Program-made: the position numbers and the translations under genes
Shown: positions 49,951 to 58,956 of the stretch, in pieces
Layout: every line of letters begins with the position of its first letter
How positions within the stretch are numbered: the first letter of the stretch is position 1
DNA from: Bacteroidota bacterium
GTDB taxonomy: Bacteria; Bacteroidota; Bacteroidia; Bacteroidales; Dysgonomonadaceae
Length of the DNA: 64,000 nucleotides
Direction of reading: 5' to 3'
Assembly: GCA_023622765.1 (NCBI GenBank)
Contig: JAMNYO010000049.1
Location: 1-64,000 of the forward strand
Notes under the pieces: model-generated
Databases searched by the model: none
Seen by the model: the letters and a program-made list of their open reading frames with translations, nothing else
Told to the model about the DNA's origin: nothing

Positions 49951-52227
49951 CTAAAAATTAGCGATGGAGTGAAGGTTTTTCGGCTTGACCTCCATTTTTT
50001 TCACCTGGTCGTACTGTACCCTAAAGTTCCGATGCGATTTCATCAAGTTACCTGATTGCAGGGTGATAATTTTCGATTCATTCACGATATCCAGGAAGAG
50101 GATGCTGCTTCGGGTAGTCGATTCGCCCGCTTTAACTCGCCTGATCTGCCGTTTGGTCATTTTCGGTATTAGATCGAGAATAGTCTCTCGTAAGCTAGTC
50201 ACCGTGCCGAACTGTGAATAGTCGCCTGTTTTTTCCATCGCGGCGTAGCTGGTGTACACCTTCGATAGTGTTTCGTAGGTGTTTGTTAGGTCGTCGATCT
50301 GCTCTGTTGAGAAGGCGGTATGGTTGTTGTCGATATACTCGAACGTGGCTTCCGTCATGGCCTTTAGTGCTTTGCTGATCTCGTACGAGTAATCCACGAG
50401 TTGCACGTATTCCTGTTCCACGTCGAGCGCGTTTAGCTGTATGTTTTCTAACGTGGGTACCACTTCGTACTTTCGTTTATCCTTAAGGCGTTCATAGAGC
50501 TCGTTGGCCTCTTTCTGCGCCTTCCTCATCACCCTCCTGTCCTCATTCTTCAAACCTTCTATGTTTCTTTTGTAGATCGACAACGTTTTTTCCATCACCC
50601 GGTGCAACTCTTTGTTGGTTTCAGTAATGAATTCAGTTTCAGTTGACAAAAACTGTTGTTGCCTTTCCTCTCTGTCCTTTAACCGGGTGTGCAGTCGGCT
50701 CGATTTGTACAGCATGAAAACCACGAGCAGTACCATGATCGCGATCGCGATCTTGCCGCCCCACATCAGGAACAATCCCACCAAGAAGGCCGCGGTAAAC
50801 GCCACGAACGCCGTCAACAACCAACCTGATATCACGGTCAGCACCCCGTTAACCCGGTAAACGGCACTTTCACGCCCCCAGGCTCGGTCGGCGAGTGACG
50901 TACCCATGGCCACCATAAAGGTGACAAATGTGGTGGATAACGGAAGCTTTAACGATGTACCGAGTGAGATGAGGAGCGCCGCGATGGTGAGATTGACCGA
51001 TGCGCGTATCAAGTCGAACGATGCGTTGTTCTTAAGCGGTACTGGTGCAAATCGTTTGTTGATAAACTCCTTGACCGTTTTCGGGATAAGCTTGCCAATC
51101 GGCTTGCCGATGGCGATGCTACCCCTCACGATGGAGCGGGAGAGCGGCGAGGATGAAAAGCGCTCGATACCCTCCCCTTTCCGCGCTAGGTTCACCTCCG
51201 TTTGCGTCACCGTACGTGATTTTTTAGAGAAGCATAGGGCCAACACCATGATAATCCCTGCCCCTAACAGCCAGCCAAAGTGTGCTACTACCGGCTCGGA
51301 GAGTTTGCCCATGTATAGCTCGTTGATATCCCCACCCGCCGCGGCAACACCTTGAGCGATTTGGAACGAGTCGAAACCGGCCATGAAGACCCCGATAAAG
51401 TTCACCAGGTCGTTCCCCGCGAAAGCCATCGCCAGGGCGGCCGTGCCGGCTAAGACGATTACCCTAAGGATGTTTACCCGGAAGAGGTGCTGCAGGAGGG
51501 CCATCAGCAACGTCCACCCGATCAAGGTGTAGAGGAGGGCGTTACCCATGTTGTGTTCAAGGTACGAAAGGAACTCTTCGGTAACCAACACGCTACCTTT
51601 CAGACCTTTAAAAACGGCGAAATAGGTGATCGTGGTAAGTGCGATACCTCCCCACAAGGCACCAAGGTACTTAAAGGGTTTGGCGTAATTGAACGAAAAG
51701 ATGAGGCGGGATAGGTACATGATGATGGTACCCAGGACAAACGCGATGGCGATGGAGATAAAAATACCCCCGATAATGGCCAACGCTTTCCCACTGTTAA
51801 TATATTCACCCAGGCTTTCTCCCGAACCGGAAGTCCATACCGTGAACAGCGAGACGGCTACAGCTGCCCCCAACAGTTCGAACACCAACGATACGGTGGT
51901 GGAGGTGGGTAGGCCTAAGGTGTTAAATAGGTCCAAAAGCACCACGTCGGTTAGCATGACCGTCAAGAAAAGTATCATGATGGTAGGGAAGGTGAACTTA
52001 TCCGGGTAAAACACCCCACTTCGGGCTATCTCCATCATCCCGCTTGAAAACAGGGTGCCAACCATCACGCCAATCGAGGCCATCATGAAAATGACCCACA
52101 GGGGGGCCACTTTTGAACCGACGCTCGAGTTTAGGAAATTCACCGCGTCATTCGATACTCCCACTATCAAGTCCAGAACAGCAAGACCCAGGAGTATAAT
52201 AACAATCACCAAATAAATCGAGTCCAT
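49951..52227 (-). CDS. Inorganic phosphate transporter, Pit family with C-terminal PhoU-like domain
   Basis: A 758-residue low-affinity phosphate permease driven by ion gradient. The N-terminal half (about 1-510) has Pit signatures (GVSNDAVNFLNSSVGSKVAP, and LPLSTTFVTFMVAMGTSLAD), 12 or so membrane helices with a soluble loop in the middle. The C-terminal part (about 520-758) is a charged helical region like PhoU, probably regulatory. This is the fused form usual in Bacteroidota. It is the only minus-strand gene in the right half of the window. By eye its plus-strand sequence is not C-rich, despite minus-strand coding. Confidence 0.94.
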   Translation of the reverse strand: MDSIYLVIVIILLGLAVLDLIVGVSNDAVNFLNSSVGSKVAPLWVIFMMASIGVMVGTLFSSGMMEIARSGVFYPDKFTFPTIMILFLTVMLTDVVLLDLFNTLGLPTSTTVSLVFELLGAAVAVSLFTVWTSGSGESLGEYINSGKALAIIGGIFISIAIAFVLGTIIMYLSRLIFSFNYAKPFKYLGALWGGIALTTITYFAVFKGLKGSVLVTEEFLSYLEHNMGNALLYTLIGWTLLMALLQHLFRVNILRVIVLAGTAALAMAFAGNDLVNFIGVFMAGFDSFQIAQGVAAAGGDINELYMGKLSEPVVAHFGWLLGAGIIMVLALCFSKKSRTVTQTEVNLARKGEGIERFSSSPLSRSIVRGSIAIGKPIGKLIPKTVKEFINKRFAPVPLKNNASFDLIRASVNLTIAALLISLGTSLKLPLSTTFVTFMVAMGTSLADRAWGRESAVYRVNGVLTVISGWLLTAFVAFTAAFLVGLFLMWGGKIAIAIMVLLVVFMLYKSSRLHTRLKDREERQQQFLSTETEFITETNKELHRVMEKTLSIYKRNIEGLKNEDRRVMRKAQKEANELYERLKDKRKYEVVPTLENIQLNALDVEQEYVQLVDYSYEISKALKAMTEATFEYIDNNHTAFSTEQIDDLTNTYETLSKVYTSYAAMEKTGDYSQFGTVTSLRETILDLIPKMTKRQIRRVKAGESTTRSSILFLDIVNESKIITLQSGNLMKSHRNFRVQYDQVKKMEVKPKNLHSIANF

Positions 52228-52331
52228 TTACACCAACTATTTTTGATTTTCCTTCTCTCAAAAGTCGCTTTTATGAAACGACCAAAATAGCGATTTGTCT
52301 ACGTGTCGCTGTTTATAGTTTGTTGCTAGAG

Positions 52332-52360
52332 TGATCCGGGCGGGATTCGAACCCACGTCT
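52332..52360 (-). tRNA. Partial tRNA: 3' end only (T arm and acceptor strand)
   Basis: On the minus strand the sequence reads GTGGG-TTCGAAT-CCCGC, a complete T arm with five stem pairs and the GTTCGAAT loop. It continues with CCGGATC and A, fitting a 7-base acceptor strand plus discriminator. The D arm, anticodon arm and 5' acceptor strand (GATCCGG) are not found upstream, where an AT-rich, unrelated sequence begins. It is a tRNA remnant, of a kind often left by an element integrating into a tRNA gene. Amino acid identity cannot be read. Confidence 0.7.
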
Positions 52361-52440
52361 GAGAATAAAAAAAATATATGGGCGTGCCGTTCCTTACTAA
52401 ACTTTTTTTTACCGAACGTACCGTGAGTAACATTTTTTTG

Positions 52441-52448
52441 TATCTTTG
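52441..52448 (+). promoter_or_regulatory. -7 promoter element before the AraC remnant
   Basis: TATCTTTG matches TAnnTTTG exactly, about 115 bases before the remnant's ATG at 52563. No clear -33 partner is seen. Confidence 0.35.
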
Positions 52449-52562
52449 ATTTGAGCATGTCGAGTGACGGGTATTTTTATAACCTTTAAATGCTCATACC
52501 TTACTTGACAAGTACAATGATAATCTGAGTGTTTTAAGGCATTCCTCATTTTAATTAATGAT

Positions 52563-53368
52563 ATGAAGACGACCAGTAAGCCCATGGCTCCCGATGAATC
52601 AAATTTACTCAATGTCTGTATTCAGACTACGAAGGAGGAGTTTGCCTACCCCTGGCATTTTCACAATGAGTGCGAACTGACCTATATTTTCAACGGTCAT
52701 GGTCAACGATATGTAGGGAACAATGTAGAAACCTTCACGTCAGATGAGCTTGTCCTTTTATCGTCTATATTAAAGAAGATTTCTTTGAAGGATCGTGGTT
52801 TAATAGCTCTGAATTTGAGTCAATAAAAAGTTTACTTGATCTGTCTAAAAAAGGGATAAAATATAACTTGGAAACATCCCAGCGATTCAGAGAGAAATGT
52901 CTAACGTTAACAACTTTACATCCGGTAAAGAAACTCACCTGCTTGGTTGATATTTTACAAGATCTTAGTGAACTAACCCAAGCGGATTACCGGTTATTAT
53001 GCAAACAACCCTATTCTGGTGAATTGAATTCATTGAACAGTGAGCGAATAAATGCTATTTACAGGTACATTGAGAAAAATTACAAGAAGAAAATATCTTT
53101 GAATGATGTAGCTGAGGGGGTTTACATGAGTGCCGGTTATTTTTCACGTTTTTTCAGCCATAAAATGAAAAAACCTTTTTTTGAATTTTTAAACGAGTAC
53201 AGAATAAGTCAAGCCTGTAAACAGCTTATTGAAACGGAAAAAGCGGTTAGCGAGATCTGTTTTGATGTTGGCTATGAGAGCATTCCGTATTTTAACAGGC
53301 AGTTTAAGAAAATTAAAGGCTGTTCGCCCCGAGAGTTTAGAGAAAACTACAAGAAAGCGTTCACTTGA
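52563..53368 (+). pseudogene. AraC-family transcriptional regulator, broken by deletion and frameshift
   Basis: The first frame (52563-52826) encodes the cupin part, HFHNECELTYIFNGHGQRYV, and then runs out of homology after LVLLSS. A second frame continues from about 52774 (EDFFEGSWFNSSEFESIK) to 53368 and carries the helix-turn-helix domain: two motifs around ISLNDVAEGVYMSAGYFSRF and AVSEICFDVGYESIPYFNRQ. About 30 residues that usually link the two (GxxLPHxW ... ALVIQF) are missing and the frame shifts. Both halves retain good family text, so the damage is recent. Lying just upstream of the catabolic cluster, it is the probable former regulator of that cluster. Confidence 0.85.
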
Positions 53369-53594
53369 ATATTGATTGTCCCTTTCTTCACTATTTCTAG
53401 TCACCTGACAGCTGTAGAATCGACAGGACTATATAGCTAATTGTCTTTCGAGTTGAGTCGATATTCCCTAAACCGTGCGTAAACATCCATTTTATCTTAG
53501 GGTTAATAGAAAACTCGGGTAGAAATAGGTAAAGAAAAGCAAAATAAGATATGGATTCGGCAATATTGCATAGAAGAATCTTATCTAAGAGGTT

Positions 53595-53602
53595 TACCTT
53601 TG
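53595..53602 (+). promoter_or_regulatory. -7 promoter element of the catabolic cluster
   Basis: TACCTTTG matches TAnnTTTG exactly, 60 bases before the first gene's ATG at 53663. The rest of the 294-base gap behind the AraC remnant (53369-53662) shows no gene. Confidence 0.45.
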
Positions 53603-53662
53603 CTAAAACTTTTGTTAAGAAATCACAAAGAGTAGCTGTTTACAATTCACTCATTACGATGT

Positions 53663-54520
53663 ATGATTGTTGATATCCATACCCATGTTTTTGACCCTAA
53701 AACAGATTTTAGCCCCCAATTGCATGCAGATCTGCTCCGCTGTGGTATAGACCCATCAGTTTGGGGGGATGTGAAAGGGGATCATTTGAAAAACACCCTT
53801 GCTGCTGATGTGTCGGTTGTTTTCGGTTTGCAAGCATCTGCTACCGGTTGGCATGTTCCCAACGAGGAGGTGGCTGCTCATGTAGCGAAGGCGAGGCATC
53901 GTCTTCTCTTTTTCGCCTCTATTGATCCGATGCAGCCAGACTGTTTGGAGGAGTTGGAAAAATGTCATTTCGAACTGGGTGCCGTAGGCGTGAAAATGGC
54001 CCCTTTATACCAAAATGTGTATCCTACCGATTCGAGGTGTTACCCTATTTACAGGTATTGCGTGAAGTACAATTTACCCATTCTCTTTCATACGGGCACC
54101 TCTTTTACGGCAAATGTTCCTTTGGATTATTCGAGACCCATCCATTTTGATGCTGTGGCTGTAGATTTCCCCGATTTGTGCATGGTACTTGCCCATTTGG
54201 GACATCCGTGGGAGGGAGAGACTATTTCGGTAATCAGGAGGCACGCCAATGTCTATGCCGATATATCCGCTCTATATACTCGGCCGTGGCAGTTTTATAA
54301 CTCCATGAGATTGGTCACCGAATATCGAGCAGACCACAAGCTCCTTTTCGGTTCAGATGCGCCATTCACGACGACCGAGGGATCACTGGACGGGATAAGG
54401 GGAGTGAACGCTGTAATAGGTAAAAGCGGATTGCCACCCATCCCCGAGGAGGTGATAGAAGGCATCATTAACAGAGACACGTTGAACTTGCTGGGACTTC
54501 CCAATCCAAAATTACGCTGA
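53663..54520 (+). CDS. Amidohydrolase family protein (possible lactonase or decarboxylase)
   Basis: A 285-residue metal-dependent TIM-barrel enzyme of the amidohydrolase-2 group (COG2159/COG3618 relatives). The metal motif DIHTH starts at residue 4. VGVKMAP, LFHTGTSF, LAHLGHPWEG and LFGSDAPF give the other usual ligand segments. Family members include gamma-resorcylate and ACMS decarboxylases and sugar lactonases. In a cluster with a dehydrogenase and a dehydratase a lactone or acid hydrolysis is the most natural role, but the substrate is not known. First gene of the cluster, 60 bases behind a promoter-like element. Confidence 0.85.
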   Translation: MIVDIHTHVFDPKTDFSPQLHADLLRCGIDPSVWGDVKGDHLKNTLAADVSVVFGLQASATGWHVPNEEVAAHVAKARHRLLFFASIDPMQPDCLEELEKCHFELGAVGVKMAPLYQNVYPTDSRCYPIYRYCVKYNLPILFHTGTSFTANVPLDYSRPIHFDAVAVDFPDLCMVLAHLGHPWEGETISVIRRHANVYADISALYTRPWQFYNSMRLVTEYRADHKLLFGSDAPFTTTEGSLDGIRGVNAVIGKSGLPPIPEEVIEGIINRDTLNLLGLPNPKLR

Positions 54521-54542
54521 TATGCATCAACTTCCTTCGAAT

Positions 54543-55517
54543 ATGAAAGCCGTTCAATTAATAGAGCCTGGAAAAATGGTTCTTACTGAATTGCCAACCC
54601 CCAAACCTAAAGCAAATGAGCTGTTAATTAAGACGAAAGCGGCTACCATTTGTACTTCCGACCTACATGATATAGATACCAACCCTTTTAATATAAAACT
54701 GCCTACAGTCCTGGGACATGAAGGTGCCGGAGTGATCGTCGCGTGTGGCAAAGGAGTGAAAAACTTCACTCTCGGGATGCGTGTCGCTGCACACCCTGTG
54801 GTACCCTGTGGCATTTGTGAAGCGTGTGGGCGAGGATTTGAACATCTCTGTGACAATATGGGTCACTTTGGAATTGATAGGCAGGGAACTTACGCGGAGT
54901 ATTTCATCCAACGGGAAGATCGTGTCCGCCAAATACCGGATGAGATGTCGTTTCCATTGGGATCGCTCTTAGAGCCAGTTGCCAACTGTCTGCAAGCTAT
55001 TGACCGAGCAGGCAATCTCGCGTTTAAAAAGGTGTTGGTAATAGGTGATGGTCCCTTTGGCAATATCATCGCACGCCTAGCCATGAGAGCCGGTGCCGCA
55101 AAGGTAATGGTTGCCGGTAGGCATCAATATCGTTTAGATATGATTCCCGGAGCTGAGGCTGTTACTGAGATTCCCGAGAAATCGGTGGACGTCGCTTTTT
55201 TGGCTGTTAGTTCGGCTGATGCGGTAAGGTCATGCATGGCCGCTTTAAGGAAACGGGGGAGGTTAGTTGTTTTTAGCCTGGTGGAAAAACCAGTCGCTCT
55301 TGACCTATTTCGTCTGCATGTGGCAGAGTTGGAGATCGTAGGCTGCTGTAACGATGAGTTTAAAATCGATCAAGCGTTGGCATGTCTTAGCGATCCAGCG
55401 CTTAATCTTTCAGAAATAATTACCCATCAGGTTTCTTTTGAAAACTGGGAAGATGCTTTTGCCTTAACTAAAGACAGAAGTCGCAAAGCATTAAAGGTTT
55501 CCATTATATTTGATTAA
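54543..55517 (+). CDS. Zinc-dependent alcohol/polyol dehydrogenase
   Basis: A medium-chain dehydrogenase of about 324 residues. Catalytic zinc text: TICTSDLHDI and LGHEGAGVI. The structural zinc motif is CGICEACGRGFEHLC. The nucleotide-binding region (VLVIGDGPFGNIIARLAMRAG) follows, giving sorbitol/threonine/sugar dehydrogenase type. The start at ATG 54543 (MKAVQLIEPG) agrees with the family; an in-frame ATG at 54522, one base after the amidohydrolase stop, adds MHQLPSN. A role in oxidising a sugar to a lactone is inferred from neighbours. Confidence 0.9.
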   Translation: MKAVQLIEPGKMVLTELPTPKPKANELLIKTKAATICTSDLHDIDTNPFNIKLPTVLGHEGAGVIVACGKGVKNFTLGMRVAAHPVVPCGICEACGRGFEHLCDNMGHFGIDRQGTYAEYFIQREDRVRQIPDEMSFPLGSLLEPVANCLQAIDRAGNLAFKKVLVIGDGPFGNIIARLAMRAGAAKVMVAGRHQYRLDMIPGAEAVTEIPEKSVDVAFLAVSSADAVRSCMAALRKRGRLVVFSLVEKPVALDLFRLHVAELEIVGCCNDEFKIDQALACLSDPALNLSEIITHQVSFENWEDAFALTKDRSRKALKVSIIFD

Positions 55518-55539
55518 TCAACTAACCATAACAATTAAT

Positions 55540-56691
55540 ATGAAAATTACAGATATAGAAGCGTTCATACTTGAGTCGCCATATGAGAACACTGCTCCCG
55601 AAGGTAGTGAAGAAGCGAGGGGGGTAAAACACTGCTTTTTATTAAAAGTAAGTACCGATGAGGGAATTGTCGGCTGGTCTGACACTGAAACAGCCTCTCA
55701 TGTAGCTGAAGCGGCCGTGAATGCACCCGATAGTGGTGCCGGATGGTTTGAAGGTTTACGCACCATCGCCATAGGAGAAGATCCTTTTCATGTAGAGCGT
55801 TTGTGGGATAAGGTATACCAGGGCTCTATTTACTACGGCCGAAGAGGTGTGGCTATGCAGATGATGTCTGCCTTTGATATCGCTTGTCATGACATTATTG
55901 GCAAGGCTATCAATAAACCGGTTCACACGATTTTAGGTGGAGCTAGAAGAGATCGCGTGAGGGCCTATGCATCTACCCTGTTTAGACCAACCCCGGAAGC
56001 GATAAAAGAGGCTTGTGCCTATTATCTTGAGAGGGGTTTCACCGCGATCAAGTTTGGATTTGGTGTTTTTGGTGAAAATTTTAAACGAGATATTGCACTG
56101 GTTGCCGCGGCACGGGAGGCAATTGGTCCCGATGTGGACTTGATGGTAGACCCGGGATGGTTTGTAAGTCGCAGTGCCCAGGATGTGATTGAACTATGTA
56201 GGGCACTTGAACCTTACAATATCTATTTTTTGGAAGACTTTATGTTCCCAGAGTGTTACCAGGGTTACGCGAAGGTGAAAGCGGCCGGGGTGAAAACACG
56301 CTTGGCGGCTGGTGAACATGAGGCGACGGCTTGGGGTTTCCGCCGACTAATTCAGGAAGGGGGTATTGATATCGTACAGCCTGACCTTACCCGTTGTGGC
56401 GGGTTTACCCAAGTCCGAAAAATCATATGGGAAGCAGAATATGCCGGTGTGGATGTTTGTCCACATGCATGGCTTACCGATCTAAACACGGCTGCAAGCC
56501 TTCACACGAACGCGATACTGCGCCGTTCTCTTTTCCTTGAATACAACGTGAGTGATAACCCAATGCTGAGAGAGGTGATTGAAAACCCGGTGAAGATGGA
56601 TAAAGATGGCTATATAGCGATACCTCAAGGACCAGGCTTGGGGATTAACATCAATGAGGAAGCGGTAAGGAAGTTTTGTATAAACAAGTAA
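55540..56691 (+). CDS. Mandelate racemase/muconate lactonizing (enolase) superfamily dehydratase
   Basis: A protein of about 383 residues with the enolase-superfamily capping domain (about 1-125) and barrel. The metal ligands are seen as DLMVDPGWF (Asp), YFLEDFMFPE (Glu) and LAAGEHEAT (Glu); a catalytic His candidate is in CPHAWLTDLN and a Lys in GFTAIKFGFG. The pattern fits acid-sugar dehydratases (galactonate, rhamnonate or similar), which remove water from aldonates to give 2-keto-3-deoxy acids. The specific substrate is unknown. The start was chosen at ATG 55540; TTG 55510 is in frame but adds unconserved residues and overlaps the dehydrogenase gene. Confidence 0.9.
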   Translation: MKITDIEAFILESPYENTAPEGSEEARGVKHCFLLKVSTDEGIVGWSDTETASHVAEAAVNAPDSGAGWFEGLRTIAIGEDPFHVERLWDKVYQGSIYYGRRGVAMQMMSAFDIACHDIIGKAINKPVHTILGGARRDRVRAYASTLFRPTPEAIKEACAYYLERGFTAIKFGFGVFGENFKRDIALVAAAREAIGPDVDLMVDPGWFVSRSAQDVIELCRALEPYNIYFLEDFMFPECYQGYAKVKAAGVKTRLAAGEHEATAWGFRRLIQEGGIDIVQPDLTRCGGFTQVRKIIWEAEYAGVDVCPHAWLTDLNTAASLHTNAILRRSLFLEYNVSDNPMLREVIENPVKMDKDGYIAIPQGPGLGININEEAVRKFCINK

Positions 56692-56703
56692 CAAGTGAGC
56701 TTT

Positions 56704-57459
56704 ATGGAAAAAATCATTCATCATCATTTATTACCCCAGCAAGCTGCAATATGGTGGTTGGGGCAGGCAGGATATATTATCAAGTCGATGGACTTGGTCA
56801 TTGCCCTCGACCCGTACCTTTCTGACGCGGCTGCTGAAGGTGCGCCTGAGTTTACAAGGCTTTACCCGCCCCCGATAGCCCCGGAGGCACTTGATGTCTC
56901 CCTGTTTCTAGTCACCCACGATCATCTGGATCATCTGGACCCGGTTACAATACGGGCCTATAAAAATAAAACGACAACCCGCTTCATTGCGCCACGATTG
57001 GCTGCCAAGAAGCTGATATCCCTGGGTATACAGGAGGATATGGTGACCGTTCTTCATCCGGGGGAATCGTATCGCCACCAATCAGTAGAGGTGACCGCTG
57101 TCTATGCCCTTGCCACGAGCGCGGATGTCCTGGATACCATAGGCTATTTGATTCGGTTCGATAATGGAAGAAGCCTATATCATACCAGTGATACGGAATT
57201 TCACCCGATAGTCGTTGCCGCTGCCCCCAAGAAGCCGGAGGTGATGTTCGTGGCGATCAATGGTAAGTGGGGCAATCCGAATCCGGATAACGCGGTACAG
57301 TTTGCCAAATGTATACAACCCAAGTTCGTGATACCGAATCATTACGACCTTATGGCTTTCAATGCAGAAAATCCTGAAGTTTTCAAATGGTTTTGTATGC
57401 AACAAGGTATGGGTGATGCCTGTGTGATTCTTGAAAGGATGGACCCTTTTGTATGGTAA
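56704..57459 (+). CDS. Metallo-beta-lactamase fold hydrolase, UlaG-like
   Basis: A 251-residue metal-dependent hydrolase. The metal motif HDHLDHLD (HxHxDH) follows a VTHDHLDHL strand; a further ligand set is in SDTEFHP and the C-terminal PNHYD. The fold and the opening (WWLGQAGYIIK) match the UlaG/ComEC-type group that includes L-ascorbate-6-phosphate lactonase. In this cluster a lactone-opening step is plausible, but the amidohydrolase could serve the same step. Start ATG 56704 (MEKIIHHH) preferred over GTG 56695. It lies 12 bases behind the dehydratase gene. Confidence 0.88.
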   Translation: MEKIIHHHLLPQQAAIWWLGQAGYIIKSMDLVIALDPYLSDAAAEGAPEFTRLYPPPIAPEALDVSLFLVTHDHLDHLDPVTIRAYKNKTTTRFIAPRLAAKKLISLGIQEDMVTVLHPGESYRHQSVEVTAVYALATSADVLDTIGYLIRFDNGRSLYHTSDTEFHPIVVAAAPKKPEVMFVAINGKWGNPNPDNAVQFAKCIQPKFVIPNHYDLMAFNAENPEVFKWFCMQQGMGDACVILERMDPFVW

Positions 57460-57498
57460 TTTGATATTGTCTCATTATAACTTTTAATTTTTTTATAC

Positions 57499-58182
57499 AT
57501 GAATTCAATGGCTACAAGCTTCTCTTGTGACACGGAGAAATTCAACTGGATGAAGAGTAATCTTTACGTACCGGTAGTTTCTGATATCCTGGATATATTG
57601 GGTTATCGCCATAATGTGATGCATCAACGATTGCGACCATTAGATGCGGATAACTGTATCATAGCCGGTAGAGCGAGAACGTTACGGTGGATGGAAACCG
57701 ACTACATAGAAGAGGATGCCTATGGCATCGAAATTGATGCTATCGACTCTTTAAAGCCCAATGACGTGGTAGTCCATTCGGAAGATCACGCGTGTACCAA
57801 TGCTCCCTGGGGTGAACTGATGACCACCATCGCTCAAAGGAATGGAGCCGTGGGGGCCATTTGCGACAGCATGATCAGAGATTGTAAACGCATGATAAAA
57901 ATGGGTTTCCCCGTTTTTTACAAGGGAATCCGTCCGGTGGATAGCCTGGGAAGGGCTAAAGTGATGGCATATGATGTGCCAGTACGATGTGGCGATGTTC
58001 TTGTTCACCCGGGTGATCTTATTTTTGCCGATTTCGACGGGATTGTTGTGGTACCGAAATGCGTGGAGGATGAGGTACTTCAAAAAGCGTATGAAAAAAT
58101 CACGAAGGAGGATCAATCCAGAAGGGATCTGTTAAACGGTGATTCTCTAAAAACCGTTTATTCGAGATATGGTGTCTTGTAG
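57499..58182 (+). CDS. RraA-like protein (class II aldolase or regulator fold)
   Basis: A 227-residue protein of the RraA/4-hydroxy-4-methyl-2-oxoglutarate aldolase family (COG0684). Seen: the opening PVVSDILDILGYRH, AVGAICDSMIRDCKRMIKMG with the conserved D...RD pair, and the C-terminal GDLIFADFDGIVVVP. Members act as metal-dependent retro-aldolases on 2-oxo-4-hydroxy acids, or as RNase E inhibitors. In this cluster a lyase that cleaves a 2-keto-3-deoxy acid formed by the dehydratase is the natural guess. It lies 39 bases after the metallo-hydrolase gene. Confidence 0.88.
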   Translation: MNSMATSFSCDTEKFNWMKSNLYVPVVSDILDILGYRHNVMHQRLRPLDADNCIIAGRARTLRWMETDYIEEDAYGIEIDAIDSLKPNDVVVHSEDHACTNAPWGELMTTIAQRNGAVGAICDSMIRDCKRMIKMGFPVFYKGIRPVDSLGRAKVMAYDVPVRCGDVLVHPGDLIFADFDGIVVVPKCVEDEVLQKAYEKITKEDQSRRDLLNGDSLKTVYSRYGVL

Positions 58183-58223
58183 CTTGTTTTGCCAATTTTC
58201 TTGTTGTTTTAATACCTCTTATA

Positions 58224-58931
58224 ATGAATGTTGTTTGTGTTGCTGCCCACCCGGATGATACCGAACTGCTTTGCGCAGGCACATTGGCGCGTTACGCCAG
58301 GGATGGGCATAATGTTACCATTGCCATCTTCACGGATGGGAGCAGAGGAGACCTGATAGTTGAACCCGACAAACTGGCGGCCATGCGTGAAAAAGAAGCC
58401 AGGGATGCCGCGGCTGTTATCGGTGCCAACTTTATCTGGGGAGGGATAACCGATGAGCTGGCGTATACAGATCTGGACTCAAGACATCTCATGATTGATA
58501 TCCTAAGGGAGGCCGATCCGGATATCATTTTCACGCACTCACCCAATGATTATCATCCAGACCATAGGTATACGGGTCAACTGGTTTTTGACTCCTATTT
58601 TCAAAAAGGCTTGCCCTTTATGCCAGGCCAGAAGAGGCCTGCCTGTCGCTTCGCGCATGCACAGCTTTATTACATGGATACCCTTTGTGGGATAGGGTTT
58701 CAACCTACAGAGTACGTGGATATCACTGAAACTTTTGCCATTAAGAGAGAGATGTTGCTATGTCACAAAAGCCAGTTTGTGGCCATGGAGGATATGGCGA
58801 ACACCAATATGCTGGATATGATAGAGATACAGTCCAGGTTCCGGGGGATGGCCGCCGGGTGCAAATATGCTGAGGGTTTTACCCGATTAGATGCCTATCA
58901 GCGTGGATTAACCCGGCGCGTTCTACCTTAA
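58224..58931 (+). CDS. PIG-L family N-deacetylase
   Basis: A 235-residue zinc-dependent deacetylase of the LmbE/PIG-L group. The metal motif AAHPDDTELL is at the start, and the second His in FTHSPNDYHPDHRYTG. Such enzymes remove acetyl from GlcNAc in glycolipids, mycothiol precursors or chitobiose. Its presence here suggests that the pathway substrate carries an N-acetyl group, or that another cell product is handled. The start is the only fitting ATG (58224). It ends 25 bases before the symporter. Confidence 0.9.
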   Translation: MNVVCVAAHPDDTELLCAGTLARYARDGHNVTIAIFTDGSRGDLIVEPDKLAAMREKEARDAAAVIGANFIWGGITDELAYTDLDSRHLMIDILREADPDIIFTHSPNDYHPDHRYTGQLVFDSYFQKGLPFMPGQKRPACRFAHAQLYYMDTLCGIGFQPTEYVDITETFAIKREMLLCHKSQFVAMEDMANTNMLDMIEIQSRFRGMAAGCKYAEGFTRLDAYQRGLTRRVLP

Positions 58932-58956
58932 CACGTAACCCACAAAATGATCGCGA

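Larger units (their letters stand above)
52228..52562. other. Gap between Pit gene and AraC remnant
   Basis: 335 bases. It holds the tRNA 3' fragment (52332-52360) and a -7-like element (52441-52448). Apart from these I see no gene; the short open frames are AT-rich and have no recognisable start context. Confidence 0.6.
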
